A stretch of DNA of 64,000 nt from Anaeramoeba flamelloides (GCA_027625915.1 JANTQA010000051.1:3844501-3908500), one strand, 5' to 3'. Shown: positions 9,740-22,589, numbered from the stretch's first letter. Program-made: numbers and translations. The notes: generated by a model not told the origin, from the letters alone.

Positions 9740-9990
9740 AAATAATAGAGTTTTATAGAGATTTACTAGAGTTTGGAAAATGATAATTTTTATTCTTGTT
9801 TTTTGATTGATTGAATGATGTTTTGAACATTTATAATTTCATTAATCATCATTCGAATAAGTGGGTGGGTTATAATTTTAAAATTTTGATTCTTATAAAA
9901 AGGATTTGATTCTAAATAAATGAAATTATACAACAATTTTCCTAATATTCACAATTAAAAATATTATCAAGTAGTATTTTCTTATCAGGT
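9740..9990. repeat. Old dispersed repeat, related to 47050-47300
   Basis: Shares a TTCTTGTTTTTTGATTGATT block, then CATTCGAATAAGTG, then a GTAGTATTTT block, in the same order and orientation as 47050-47300. Ends and class are unknown. Confidence 0.4.
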
Positions 9991-10228
9991 ATTTTTTTCA
10001 CTACTTTATATAACCTTTTTAAACTTTTTTTTTTGCTTATTTGAATTTTTGGTTAAAAGGATCACTTTAAAATTTTTTTTTTCAGGGATTGATTTTTTTA
10101 CTATTGGTCTCACACTAAATTATTTTTTGGGAATTTTTTTCAATTTGAGATCCTATGGATTATTTTTTAATTGTGAATTGAATTTTGCCAATCAAAAAAT
10201 GAACATTTTCACAATACCATTTATTTAC

Positions 10229-10506
10229 AAATTCACTAGTTAAGTAGGGAACAAAAACACAGTTAATGAAAAACACCTTCAATTCATTTTGGGAAAAACT
10301 TTAGTAATAAACAATAATTTATTTATCAAAAATTTCCCAAACAAAAGTATTTCCATTCAGAATTAAAAAAAAATCAAAATTAAGAAGAAGTAATTGTATC
10401 AAATGTTAAACATATAAGATCAAGAAATAAATGTTTTTTTTTATTTTTTTTCTGGTTGAATTTTTTCATTTACTGTGTTTTTTTTTTCATACTCAACTAG
10501 TGAATT
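10229..10506. mobile_element. Foldback element with AATTCACTAGTT ends
   Basis: The left arm AATTCACTAGTTAAGTAGGG... is answered by ...ACTCAACTAGTGAATT on the right. Pairing continues inward through AACACAGTTAATGAAAAA. About 278 bp, non-coding, only copy seen. It accounts for part of the open frame at 10049-10243. Confidence 0.55.
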
Positions 10507-12537
10507 GGTATTTAAATAAATTATAATAGAATATATTTGTATATTTTTTTTTTAAATATATAAATTTATATCTGAAAATAGTTAGTTTAAGAAATAATAT
10601 TCGAGTTTTAATTTTGAATAAGCTTGGTCGCTCAAAATCGGGAAAAAATATGTAATGTCATAAAGTAAAATTAATTTATTAAAATTAAATTAAATCCTAT
10701 AATTTCTATTTTTTTTATTCAGATTTACTTTCTTTTATATTGAAAAAAAAAAAAAAATCTTTATTAAAACATATACTACACTAACAAAAAAACATTTTGA
10801 ATTGGAAATGATTTTAAAGAAAAGTTTTCACTTTTCAAAAAAAAATTAATATACAATATAATTCACTTTTGAAAAGATTTATTACAAAATTGTCAATTTT
10901 CTAATTATAAAAGATACGAAAAATAATAAAATAATTGGTGATCTTGTGAAGTTACCAAATGGAATACAAAATCAATCTTATTATATCAAAAATAATTTTT
11001 AAGAAAATTTGTAATAGCTATTTTCTTGATTTTATAGAAGTTCAAGTCTAACAATATTCAGTTAATATGCTAATAAAGAAATATCGAAAATTAACAATAA
11101 AATATTTTTTTTTTTTGGTTCTTTTTAATAAACAAAAAAAATAATTAGATCAAAAGAAAATCAATAAAGCAAATTGTACAAAATTATTATTAAAATGTTA
11201 AGAAATTATTAAGACTATCTGATTTTTCTTCTTTGTGGAATTATAATTGATGACTAACAACCCTTTATTAACTTCAATGAATGTGTATCACTAGAGATCA
11301 TGCAAAATTTACATTTTTTTGTAGAAAATTTGTCATTTTTGGAAAAATATTTTTATTAAATTTGAAAAGTTACTTGAAAAAATTCAAAAATTAAAATTTT
11401 TTATAATGAAAAAGCCATTCAACTTTCTTTTGAAATCTTATATATTTAAAGTTGAAAGTAATAATATACTTGAAAATAAAGTGGAAGGTAAGCAAAGTAA
11501 GAGGTGAACAGTGTCTATATTGTTTTTTTGGAAAATCCTCTTTAAAAGTTTTGGGAATAATATTATTTTATGAAGTAATATTAAGAAACTAGTCTCTATT
11601 ATTTTTTTTAGACCAATTCCTAAATAAAGGTTCCTTAGATAGAAATTTATTTAATATTGGAAATAAACAGGAGTTTTCAAATCTAAGTAATTGGAAAAAA
11701 CTTTTCCCAAAGGCTATTAAATTTTGGTTAAAAACATTTAATAGAGAGTAGTCCCTTTAACCAAGATCATTTGGAACTATTTTCCTGAATAAATAATCAT
11801 GATTTTCTGTTTTCGTGTTAAAATTTTTGAATGAAAAATTTAAGTTTAAGTGCATTAAATTGTACTTTTCACTGCTTCAATCATTATAAAAAATTCAAAA
11901 TAATTTTAATTTTATTTTATTTTAATTAACAATCACAAAAATAGGTACAATTGGTAATATTGTGATTTTCCTTTTCACCACAGACTTTTAAAACTTTTTA
12001 ATTTTAGTAAAATATTAACATGCAACTCCCCAAGAACATTAAATATTGATTATCTTTTACTATCATTTGAATTTAAAGCAGTTATTAATTCTGTTGAATA
12101 TACCCTTTTTTTCAATTCTGAAAATATTCTTTCATTTAGGATTCTTTATTTCCCCTAATATGTACTCAATTAATAGAATAAAAAATATTATCCAATGAAT
12201 AAATAGAAATCATCAACCACTATCTATTTTTTGAAAAACTCTCTTTGATAATGAAAAAATAGTTAAAGTAAAACGAAGTGAAAAGTTTTTCCCTATTATT
12301 ATTCAAATAATAGTAAGGGTTATTTTTAAAAAAATACCTGTTACGGACTCATTGTTAAAGACATTATTGAAATTATGGTTTCTGCTACGATAACTCCAAA
12401 AGAAATACTATCATTTTCAAAATAAGACTAAAATATATTTATTTCAGACCTAAAAAGTAAACTCCAATTTAAAATCATTGGCACAATAAAAATCAAAATT
12501 TGAAAATTAAAAATTTTTATAAATAGAAGTTATCTAT
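10507..12537. other. AT-rich spacer with one dispersed repeat
   Basis: No gene is supported. 11575-11760 resembles 18566-18725 (blocks TTTAGACCAATTCCTAAATA, TATTGGAAATAAA and CTAAGTAATTGG in order), so an old dispersed repeat lies here. Confidence 0.4.
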
Positions 12538-12669
12538 TACAGCTGTTTCAACTCAGGCGTGAATCACACTCATTCGTTGAATGGTCGAGAAACATTTTAA
12601 ATTGACTCAGAATGTTTCCCAACCATTCAACGAATGAGTACGATTCACACCTGAGTTGAAACGGCTGTA
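12538..12669. mobile_element. 132-bp palindromic MITE, family B
   Basis: TA-flanked. The arms CAGCTGTTTCAACTCAGGCG and its partner pair almost perfectly for about 50 bp around a short AT-rich centre. Exactly the same length as its sister at 20177-20308. It is non-coding. Confidence 0.85.
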
Positions 12670-13317
12670 TAATAGAAAAATTATAATTTTAATATTCAGT
12701 TTGATATTCAAGAGAGATTTATTTTTTCGTCTAAAAATAAACTAAAAAAAAAGTAATCAAAAAAAAAATGAAAAAAAATTGGGACACTTATTATGAAATT
12801 TAGTTTATTTATCAGGCTATTGTATTTATCATTGAAAAAAAAAAAAAAAGAGACCTTCACAATATCATTTGATAATGAAAATTGTGAGTTTTTAATCATT
12901 TTGGTTCTATTTAGTCTAGAAACTTTGAGATCCAATTTATTTTGAAAAGAATAGTAAGTAAAACAGTATTAGTTATGATTTTAAACTCTAATTAATTTTT
13001 AATAAGATCTTGGGTTTTTTCAAAATCACTTGTTGTATATTTTTCTCGAACTTGATTGAAAAAATTTCATTGATTAATTAGAAAAAGACAGTAATTCAAA
13101 TAATATTATATGTTCTTTGGTAAATAAAATACAACAAAAAAGCAACTTTTGTGTTCATAATTTACTTGAGTAATAAATTTTGGACACTATTAGTATCTTT
13201 GAATAAGTCTTGAAATTATTTTTTATTAACTTTCCTTTTGTATTTATTTTTCGTTTTCTTTTTTAAAAATCAATCTGATCAAAAAGAAAAGAAAAAATAC
13301 GATTAGAGATCCGTTGA
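12670..13317. other. AT-rich 5' flank of the 13318 gene
   Basis: No recognised repeat or gene. A purine-rich AAAAAGAAAAGAAAAAA leader precedes the ATG. Confidence 0.4.
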
Positions 13318-16300
13318 ATGAATGAAAGTGCAGATACTCATTTTTCCAGCTCAAAAGGTTTACCTCTGTTAAGAAGTCATTATCCCTTAAATACTATTTA
13401 TCAAATTTTAGATAAAATTGAAAATTTTTCAGAGAAAAGAGCTTTTTGTAATTATCTGGGTGTATCTAAAAAAAGAAATTTTGAAGATTTTGATTCTTAT
13501 CAAATAACAACCAAAGAAGATGAACAAGATCACAGAAAAACCATAAAAAATGAAAAAAATAATAATGATCTTGATTTAAGGTGCCAATCCTCTAAAAAAT
13601 TAAATGTCTCGATTCACTTACCAATAAAAATAAAAAAACACAATTTTCCACAAAAAAGATATCAAATTGACAGACTCTCTCCAACTCTAATTAAGCCAAT
13701 TCAAAAAGAGCTGTTGAACAAACAATTTTCTTACAGTTCCTCTTCTGAAGAAAGTGATTATTGTTCAAGTGGTTCTTCAACTGAAGATCCAAATGAATTT
13801 CAATCTTGGCTCTCGAAAACATGTACAAAATCTAAAAAACAATTCTCTCCAATTAATGATAATATTCACAATGAACAGAAGATCAGAGAAAAGCCAGAGA
13901 AACAAATAGAAATGGAAACCAAAACAAAAAGAAAAACCAAAACAGAAACTGGTAGAATTATAGAAGCAGGAAAAAGAGCAGGAACAAACTCAAAAAGAAA
14001 AATTGAAATTGAAAGAGAACAAGGACAACAAGAAAAAGAAATTGAGAAAGAAAAACAAGAACAAGAAAAAGAAAAACAAAGAGATTTTGAAAAAAAATCA
14101 AAAAATCCAAGATCAAAAAACCAAATTTTTATTTCATTAAATAAAAAACAAGATTTAAATAGTAAAAAGAAAACCAATGAAACCCAAACAAAAATCAAGG
14201 AAAATAATTTTAGGATTGAAGGAAAACTCCAAAAAAAGGATCCAGAAAAACAAAAAACAATCTATTATAAAAAGGAAATTCAAAAACGGGATTTTTATGA
14301 TCTAAACTTCATTGAAGACATCGAAGACATCAGCGATCTGGAAGATTTGAAAAAGAAAGAAACTTTGGATGAAATTGAAGATTTTGTAGCCACAAACAAA
14401 AAAATAGACAAACAGGATTATATGATATCAAAAGTGTTCGAAATCAAAAAACAAATTAAGGGTAAAACAAATGTTGATTCAAAACAAAACCTTAATTGCC
14501 TTTCTTATTTATTAAAAGTAAAAAGAAATTCTTCAATCAAAGATGACTCTTATTATTATCTTAATTCATCTAAAATGAACCTAGATCCTATAGATGAAGA
14601 TTTTTATGTGCAACCACCAAGATTCCAAGCTGAAGAAATTGAAGCAATTGATGAAAACGAAGATAATGGACCAAAACTAGACTTGGAACAAAGCCAAAAT
14701 AAACCAGATTTAGTTGATCCAAAAATAAGTACAACCCCAATTGTTAAAAAAAACTTTCAGTTTTCAAAAAAATGCCTTTCTACACCGTATAACAATAATT
14801 TTTTCACAAATGATTCATATGTATATAACCCACCACAGCTGAAGAAAAGCATCAATTTAGTGAATACCAAAACAACACTAGATCCACAAATTTCACAGAT
14901 CAAAACAAAAAAAAAATTCCAAATTGAAAGAAAACTTTTATTTTCGGACCCAACCAACTCTTCAATGAAATTATTAAGGTTGCCAACCTCAAGAATATTG
15001 GCCAACAAAATTCCAGGAAAAAAATCAACCAAGGGTACAACGGCAAAAACAAAGTCACCATTTTCAATTAATCTAATTACAAACAAAAAATCCATTCCTT
15101 CGACAAAATTTCGAAAAAAAATCATCGCACCAAAAAAGTTATTGTTAACCCAGAATGTGAAGTCATATTCTGTTAGATCTATTAGTTTTCAAAAAGAGAA
15201 CAAAACTTGGATCAAAACTTTATCATGTTTGTCTCCTTATCAAACAAACCCAGTCTTACAACAATATCCAACATTTCTAAAAAAGTATCGGGTGTTCAAT
15301 CAAAAAAAAAAAAAAACAAGATACTTATCAAAAGAAATTGGATTTTATGAAAAAAAAATACAAACAGTAGATCAAGAATTAAATATTAAAATTCAATCTT
15401 TTAATGAAGAAGTTAAACTTAGGAGCCGAATTACTGATCCAAATTATTTTTCTCAAAAAATGATGACTCTCCAAATATTAATTCGAACAGGAATATCTTG
15501 TTTTGACCTTTGTTCTTTATTGTGCAAAATTATTGATTTTACATACCAATTACCACACTACGTCTCCAATTCAAATTGTCATAATAGCAATCAAAATACT
15601 CATGATCAAAATAATTTCTCATGTAATATTAATATTTATAATCAGAACATAAATTTTAATTATAAACCAGAAAGGAAACAGAAATTTATTAAAAAAAAAT
15701 GCGATCAGCAAGTTGTAATTTTAGAACTATTTGTTTCCTTTGATAAAATTATTGAGCTTGAATTAAATAAAGGTGATGTAATTGAAATATATTACCCTTG
15801 GAATGAAACCATTCGTAAATCGAATACTTCTGTGTTATTTTGTACAAATTATATTAAAAAATTAAATTTTGAAGAAATTAAATCAATAAAGGATACTTAT
15901 CTTCGAAATTCTCCTGATCATTTATTGTATAATTTTTTATTTAAAAATAATTCGATTTATTTATCAAAACCTTTGACGTTCTTAAGAGTGCCAAATAATA
16001 AGTATATGAAAGATTCCAAAAATTCTGAAAATGAAATTAACAACAAGAAAAAATTTAAAATTAAAAAAACAATTTACAATGAAAAAAATATCAATTCATC
16101 AATTAAATGTGTAAATTCCTTTGGACTGTTCCAGGACTCGTTAAATGTGATAATAGTTGGTGAAATAAAATGCAATAACAATATCAAATTATTTTTCCAA
16201 TTTGAAAATGGTAGTTTTGGATTTATAATAATTTTAAGCAACAAATATAAATATTCCAATTTAAAGGGTGGGAAATATATTTTGAATCACATGCATTTAA

Positions 16301-16452
16301 TCAAATCATCTTATTCTGTTATTCCTCAGATTAAATCAATTTTATTAAGTTCAATTGAAACGGAAAAGAAAAAAGAATTTTTAAAAATTAAAACAATTTC
16401 AATTTTTCAGCCAAATTTTAATTTTTTCCTTACAAAAATTACTTGTAAATGA
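13318..16452 (+). CDS. Large low-complexity protein, function unknown
   Basis: A 1044-residue single-exon frame, ATG start, no signal peptide or membrane segment. Residues about 140-160 are Ser-rich (SSSSEES). Residues about 185-265 are a K/E/Q/R charged tract, probably helical. About 265-660 is basic and N/K-rich, most likely disordered. From about 668 to 1044 the sequence looks folded, with helical segments (KKIQTVDQELNIKIQSF, then MMTLQILIRTGISC), an alternating hydrophobic strand run (VILELFVSFDKIIELELNKG) and GDVIEIYYPWNE near 818, and a second beta-rich stretch (LNVIIVGEIKC... LFFQFENGSFGFIII) near 940-985. Strand spacing is reminiscent of OB folds. A remote tie to DNA-repair scaffolds of the SPIDR type is a guess only. 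Codon use is AT-rich like its surroundings. I cannot name the family. Confidence 0.75.
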   Translation: MNESADTHFSSSKGLPLLRSHYPLNTIYQILDKIENFSEKRAFCNYLGVSKKRNFEDFDSYQITTKEDEQDHRKTIKNEKNNNDLDLRCQSSKKLNVSIHLPIKIKKHNFPQKRYQIDRLSPTLIKPIQKELLNKQFSYSSSSEESDYCSSGSSTEDPNEFQSWLSKTCTKSKKQFSPINDNIHNEQKIREKPEKQIEMETKTKRKTKTETGRIIEAGKRAGTNSKRKIEIEREQGQQEKEIEKEKQEQEKEKQRDFEKKSKNPRSKNQIFISLNKKQDLNSKKKTNETQTKIKENNFRIEGKLQKKDPEKQKTIYYKKEIQKRDFYDLNFIEDIEDISDLEDLKKKETLDEIEDFVATNKKIDKQDYMISKVFEIKKQIKGKTNVDSKQNLNCLSYLLKVKRNSSIKDDSYYYLNSSKMNLDPIDEDFYVQPPRFQAEEIEAIDENEDNGPKLDLEQSQNKPDLVDPKISTTPIVKKNFQFSKKCLSTPYNNNFFTNDSYVYNPPQLKKSINLVNTKTTLDPQISQIKTKKKFQIERKLLFSDPTNSSMKLLRLPTSRILANKIPGKKSTKGTTAKTKSPFSINLITNKKSIPSTKFRKKIIAPKKLLLTQNVKSYSVRSISFQKENKTWIKTLSCLSPYQTNPVLQQYPTFLKKYRVFNQKKKKTRYLSKEIGFYEKKIQTVDQELNIKIQSFNEEVKLRSRITDPNYFSQKMMTLQILIRTGISCFDLCSLLCKIIDFTYQLPHYVSNSNCHNSNQNTHDQNNFSCNINIYNQNINFNYKPERKQKFIKKKCDQQVVILELFVSFDKIIELELNKGDVIEIYYPWNETIRKSNTSVLFCTNYIKKLNFEEIKSIKDTYLRNSPDHLLYNFLFKNNSIYLSKPLTFLRVPNNKYMKDSKNSENEINNKKKFKIKKTIYNEKNINSSIKCVNSFGLFQDSLNVIIVGEIKCNNNIKLFFQFENGSFGFIIILSNKYKYSNLKGGKYILNHMHLIKSSYSVIPQIKSILLSSIETEKKKEFLKIKTISIFQPNFNFFLTKITCK

Positions 16453-16467
16453 ACAACATAAATGCCA

Positions 16468-16498
<31 letters not shown>

Positions 16499-17388
16499 AG
16501 TTGACTGCTAATTTATAATTATTGTCCCAAAAGAAATCAATAATATAAATGTACAAAAAAAAATATTGGGGTGTAGATTTATAATTAATTGTTAAAAAAT
16601 AAATATACTACTCAAGAGTAAAATTTATATTTTTTTTTTGAGCTTATTAAAATATGTCCGTAATATAAAAAAGTACTATTTTTTTTCTGATTAATATTTT
16701 TCGAAATATATTATAGTACTTAATTCAATTAACCAGGGGGGATAACTTTTTTTAGAATAAAAACTCTCTCAACTTTTGAATATTGAAATTATTTTTTGAA
16801 ATTACTGTGTACTTTTTTATTTTGTTTTTGAAAAATTGGGGTTGAGAAAATTTTGAAATCAAAGAATATGTCAATATATTAAATGTGAATCTATTTACAG
16901 ATACTTTATCTTTTTTAAATAATTTTTTTTTTTATTTTTACCATTTAAAAATAAAAAAAAACACATTTGAAAACCAAATTAGTCCCTTTTGTGAAAATAA
17001 AATATCCCTTTTTTAGAATATAAATTTAGTAAATGAGTTAAAATAAAATATTGTATATAAAAATATACATAATTTCAACTTTGAATTCAATCATTTTGGT
17101 AAAAAATGTTTTCAAGAAAAAGTTAAATGGAAACTTTATTTAATTTTCTTTTTTCATTTTGTTTTTTTAATTTTTTAATGGAAGATATTTGATCAGTTTT
17201 CTATTTTTCATGTTTTTTGGGTTGTAGGGACATATACAAAAAAAAAATTATTATTATTGTTTTTTTTTTTTAGACTTTATGAGGTTTAAATAATATTTTA
17301 GATTCATTTTTACTTTTATTTCTTTTCAAAATTTATAATTATTATTGGAACTTTATCAATAAAACATGAGTAAAATCACTTTTTCAAA
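16453..17388. other. AT-rich spacer with TA microsatellite
   Basis: A (TA)n run at about 16469-16492 lies just past the stop codon. The rest is homopolymer-rich with no gene. Confidence 0.5.
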
Positions 17389-17717
17389 CACAAGAGTAAA
17401 TATGAATTTTTTAAAAAATAAGAGTTTTCAATTTTAGAGATAAATAAAGAGTTCTATTCATTTATCCAAATTTCAGTAATAGTAAATATAGTATCTGATT
17501 ATCTTAATAGACTAATAACAATTTTTAATCAAAAAATCGTTTAACAAACAACTTTCTTTCAAATTTTAAAAAAAACATTTTTCAAACAAAGTATTAGTAT
17601 TTACCAAACGATTTTTTTTTTACTATTACCGAAATTTGGATAAATACATGGAACTCATTATTTATCTCAAAAATTACAAAAACTTTATTTTTTACAAATT
17701 CCTTATTTACACCTGTG
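17389..17717. mobile_element. Palindromic element, family E
   Basis: Begins CACAAGAGTAAATATGAATT and ends TTACACCTGTG. The interior matches 7448-7826 block for block, including the inner AATCGTTTAACAAAC / GTTTACCAAACGATT hairpin. It is 50 bp shorter and diverged. TA flanks are not preserved. Confidence 0.7.
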
Positions 17718-17820
17718 AAGAAGTAGAACAATTAAATGATCCAAAATCAAATTGAAAAAAAATAAATTCCTAAAAATGTCTTTTTACCACTTCAAAAAAT
17801 TAAAACAAAGTCAACAATTA

Positions 17821-17903
17821 ATCAGATGAGAACCAAAACAACGTGCTGTAACAACAGCTATAATATAATCCTTTTTTCAAATTCCAGTGATTTTAAACCT
17901 TAA
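17821..17903. repeat. Solitary right end of a family D foldback
   Basis: CAGATGAGAACCAAAACAAC through TTTAAACCTTAAAG resembles the right arm terminus of 22023-22589 (CAGATAAGAACCAAATCAAC ... GTAATCCTTAAG). No left arm was found nearby. Confidence 0.4.
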
Positions 17904-20176
17904 AGCCCAACAAAAAATATCATCTCTAAAAAAAACAAAAAAAAACGAACTATGAACCAATAAAAAATATTTGAATTCTTGAATACTGGATTGTAATCAT
18001 ATAAACAACATAAATTTTTCATGTTTGTGTTGTAGGGCCTGGGTTCATTAGATACGATCTTCATTAAGAAATGAAAAAAAAATATTTCAAATCCAAAATA
18101 ATACTGTTATTTGAATTACAGTGGCTCAAATGACCCATTTTGACAAAAAACCTTTATCCCATTTAAAAAAATTTCACTCATGTTTTGTTTTCAGACTTTG
18201 ATATTTGAAGATAAAAAAACTCACATTTATTCAAAGTTCAGATTTAAATTGACAATAGGTGGTTTGATCTCTGATTAGTCAAATGAGATCCATAATATTA
18301 AATGTTTTTGTTCAAAAAATTTCATCATATTTACAAAATTTCTGAGATTAAATGATTATTTTATCAAAATTCAAAAAATGAAATTATTCTCATTTTTTTG
18401 TTAAAAAAATTAAATTTTAATCTTTCAATATCTTCATAATTCTTTTTTAAAATTTATTTAAAGAACTCTATTACACGTTTACATACTCTTTTCATCCCTT
18501 TAATTTGGTTCTTTGATTTCTACAGTCAGCCAATATTTTTTACCAAAGTTAAATTTTCGTAATGTGTTAAGGGTATATTCTCTAATATTTTTTTTTTGTC
18601 CAATTTCTAAATACAGATTCCTTTTCTCGAAATAATGTTTAGTATTGAAAATAAATGGGTTTACAAATCGAAGTAATTGGCAAAAAATTTTCTCAATCTC
18701 TGTTATATTTAGGTTAAAAACAATAACGATTTACACAACTGTATAAATTGGCAAAAATTTTCACTTCATTTTCAATTTCCTCACAATCCTATTTGAAATA
18801 GATCTCTTCTATTAAAACAGACTTATTTGAAAACTCTATTTATAAAAAAAAAATCTGGATAAGGAATTGAGAATTTTTTCTCATTTATAATTCAATAATA
18901 TTAATATTATTTTGGATTTGAGATCCACCCAGATCTTTACAAAACCAATTAGATGTGATATTTTTATATGGGATATTTACTTACTTCCTCATTGAAAGTT
19001 GGCAAAATTTTTAATTGAAAATTATTTGAACACTAAAAAAAAAACCTCTCGGAAATGAACCTTCTCAGTTTCCTTTATCATTAGAACTTATGTTCTGAAA
19101 TTATCATGATTGAAACATAAAATTCTAATTTTTCCCAAAAATTTTACGTATATATTTTGCACACTAAGTTGAAAACCAAATATTAAAAGAACTCTCAATA
19201 AATAAAGTTTTCCCTTTTATGGTAAATTTGTTTTTAATTTTAAAGACAAATTTTTGTATATGGATTATGTTTTCAAGTTAAAAGAGCAAATTAGTAATAA
19301 ATTTACGGTCCATGTGGTCGAGAATCTCTTTTAAATTTGCAACACTGAGAATTTCCTGTACAAAAATAGAGGCCGTTTTCCCTAATCTCAACATTTTTCA
19401 CAATTTTTCCCTTCTTCGATCAAATCGTTAATTTGATTTTATTTTTTTAATAATTCCCATTCTATATTTTAACCAGAAAGTATTATTGGTTGTAATTCTC
19501 CAAGTGTTTTTTATCCTTTTTTTTTAGCATTAAAATTGTTTTTAAATTTTGAACTTGTCTTGAAAATCTCTTTAAAGTTATTTTATTTTCAAATTTTCCT
19601 TTAAAAATCTTTGGAAAAATTATTTTATTAATGAATTTAATTTTAACTTTTAAATAAAAAATTTTTTATAAATTTCTGAAAAATGCAGAATATTTTTGAG
19701 AAGCTAAATAAAAAAAAAACGAATCATCAGGAACCTCCCGTCTGAAAAATTATCAGTGCTTTCCAAATTATATCTTTGTAAAAAATAGCAGGAATAAAAT
19801 AACATATAATTTTTGCCAAAAAAGTTCTAACAAATTGAGGTTTTATTTCAACTCTTAAAAGGATCAAGTATTGAGGGTATTTTGATTTAACTTTAAGAAT
19901 GTTATTCTTTGAGGATAATTGTTAATTATTAGGTTTTTATTCTTATTTGGAAATTGAATGGGAATTTAGTTTAATTTATTTGGATATTTCATAAAGTTAA
20001 AAAATTGAGATTTACGAACATTTTTTGGAAAAAGTGTTAAATTTTATTTTCTTCAACTTCGCATAAAAATAGTAAATGGTTGAGAATGTTATAATTGTTG
20101 TTTAGAATTCTTGAAAAACATTATTAGACAAACCTTAAATAAAAAAGAAATGTTCTTGGACTAAAAGCAAAAATAC
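17904..20176. other. AT-rich spacer
   Basis: No supported gene. 18566-18725 is the partner of the old dispersed repeat at 11575-11760. The remainder holds no repeat I could match. Confidence 0.4.
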
Positions 20177-20308
20177 TACATTCGTTTCAACTCAGGTGTG
20201 AATCCCACTCATTTGTTGAATGGTCGAGAAACATTTTAAATTGACTCGTCAGGTTTCCCAACCATTCAACAAATGAGTACGATTCACACCTGAGTTGAAA
20301 CGACTGTA
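20177..20308. mobile_element. 132-bp palindromic MITE, family B
   Basis: TA-flanked. Arms contain GTTTCAACTCAGGTGTGAAT and a centre of ACATTTTAAATTGACTC, sharing most bases with 12538-12669. Several differences between the copies (for example TTCGTTG against TTTGTTG) occur in both arms at once, so pairing is kept. Confidence 0.85.
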
Positions 20309-21004
20309 TTTGATGAAAAATAAAGGGAACAGAATTTTCATTCTCCTCTCCAAAAAAAGATTTGTTAAATCAATTAACTTTTCAAATTTTTTATGCTGAA
20401 AAGAAGACTTAATTTTTAATTTTCCTTTTTTGAATTGAGGAGGATTTTGACAATAGATTTTAATTCTTGTGATTATATTTTATGGAACACTGAATAAAAA
20501 TTTTGATCTCTGTTATTTTGTAATTAACAATAGTTAGGATCAGAACGTTAGATTTTTGATTTTTGAACCCTTTTATTCAAAATACTCTTTGAAAGAGAAA
20601 AACTAGAATTTTTCTGAATTATTTCTGGTCTATTGACAAAGTTAAAACTGATGAATTGGATTTTACAGTTTGTTTTCTTTTTTTTTTCATAATTGTAAAT
20701 CAATTCCAATTTGTTAAATAAGAAAGGGAATAAAATTTTGATTTATAGTTTTCCAAAAAAAGATTTTTAATAATCCTGTTACCTTTCAATATTTAATTCG
20801 GTAAGTGAAGCTAAAATTCAAAATTTTTCTTTTTGAGTTAAGGTAATTATAATTTAGTTCCTTGAGATTTTTTTTTTGAAAGTTGAAGGAAAATTTTTTT
20901 CCCTTTATTTTATAATTAACAGAATTTTGCGATAACTAGAACTCTATCTCTTAGACACTTTGTGTATGAGAAAATTAAATGCGAAAAAATTTTCACTTCA
21001 TTGT
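20309..21004. other. AT-rich spacer
   Basis: Nothing recognised. Confidence 0.4.
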
Positions 21005-21485
21005 TACTGTACTCAAAATAAAGCCTGCAATAAAATTTAATACGCGTTTCAAAATAAAAAGTGTATTTTTTTGTTATAGTTGACCAATACATTAACCAAT
21101 CAAAGAAACCAATAATAAACCCTAAAAAACATGGTATTGATTTCTTAAAGTTATATTATTTAAAAAGAAATTCTAAAAATGAAGAATCAAATTGCAAAAT
21201 TTATCTCAAAAAATAGAGTAAATTTTTTTCAAAATTTTTATCATCAAAAATTACCAAAAAATTTCAAAAAAATTGACAATATTATGAAAAATTTTCAACT
21301 ATTTGCATGAATAATTTAAATTTTACTGAAAATAACCAGACCTTTACTTCCAAAATTGATTTGAACTTAGGTATACTATTTGGTAGTAGATTGGATGTTG
21401 CCTTGTTACAAGAATAAAAAAAAGCACGGATAATATTTTGTAACAAGGATTATAGTCGTTGGCACGCATTATTTTGATCACTGTA
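21005..21485 (+). mobile_element. Tc1-like non-autonomous element, family C
   Basis: 481 bp. Left end TACTGTACTCAAAATAAAGC, and the right end in reverse complement reads TACAGTGATCAAAATAATGC, so the terminal inverted repeats are about 24 bp with TA at each edge. The interior is non-coding. Closely matched in length by the copies at 3421, 28071 and 56113. Confidence 0.75.
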
Positions 21486-22022
21486 ATATTTTTCTTTTCT
21501 AGAAAAAGAGTTTTCAAGAAAGTAAAATGAAATTTGTGCTATCTCTGAAAAAGGAAAATCTAGAGAAAAATTGAGAATTTGTTCCCATTTAAATTTCAAA
21601 TATGAACAATGAAATAAATTATCAATTGATTTTTTTTGTTTTCGTTTTGTGATTTAACCAATACCCAGACGATTTAAACAAGTTTCAATTTTTTTTTATG
21701 GACAAATTTTCAAATTGTTCGCGATAAGCACTCATGAGATTTGAATTCGATCTTTAAAAAGAATTTCTCTCAGTGTAGGGATCTAAAATTGTTCAATCAA
21801 TATTGAGGGATAATAATAAACATTGCGTAATTTTATACAATTTTATACGAATAAAAAAATTTGTTCAACATTTTTTCCTTTTATTTGATAAATGATCCAA
21901 AGGAGGGAATTTTGAATTAGTAAATCGTATTTTCCATAATGTAATCACTTTTGGAATTTATATTGAGTTGAAAAAACAAAATAAGAAAAAATCAAGGAAA
22001 AAGCATACCACTTATTTTATGT

Positions 22023-22589
22023 CTTAAGGTGTACAATCCATGAAATTTGAAAAAAGATTATCTTGTGTCGTTTGTTACCACTTGTTGATTTGGTTCTTAT
22101 CTGATCGATCTTGAGTTTGGTATGGATTTTAATAGTGGTTCAAAATGGCAATTTTTGACAATTTAATTTGTAATTTTTACGAAATCCGAATTGAAGAGTT
22201 TAAAATTACTTGGCTTGAACTTAAGTTATAAAAAAATGTGGTTTGTAGGTTGTTGATGGAAAATTTTAATTAAGTTTGGTTTTATTGGGAGCTTTTAAAA
22301 AATTTTATTTTTCATTTGGTTAATTGACAAAAAAGTCAATCAAGATTCTACTCTTCTTACAACACCAAAATACAAAGTTATTCTTGAACACCTATCAATC
22401 AATTAATCTTACATTCTTCAATTCGGATTTCGTAAAAATTACAAATTAAATTGTCAAAAATTACCATTTTGAACCACTATTAAAAGCCATACCAAGTACA
22501 AGATCGATCAGATAAGAACCAAATCAACAACTCACAACACCCTACACAAGATAATTTTCTTTCAAATTTCAGGAATTGTAATCCTTAAG
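22023..22589. mobile_element. Long foldback element, family D
   Basis: About 567 bp. The left arm from CTTAAGGTGTACAATCC to about 22215 pairs closely with the right arm from about 22415 to GTAATCCTTAAG. Arms of roughly 190 bp flank an asymmetric centre containing TTAAGTTTGGTTTTATTGGG. That centre recurs in the copy at 47487-48069. It is non-coding. Confidence 0.75.
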
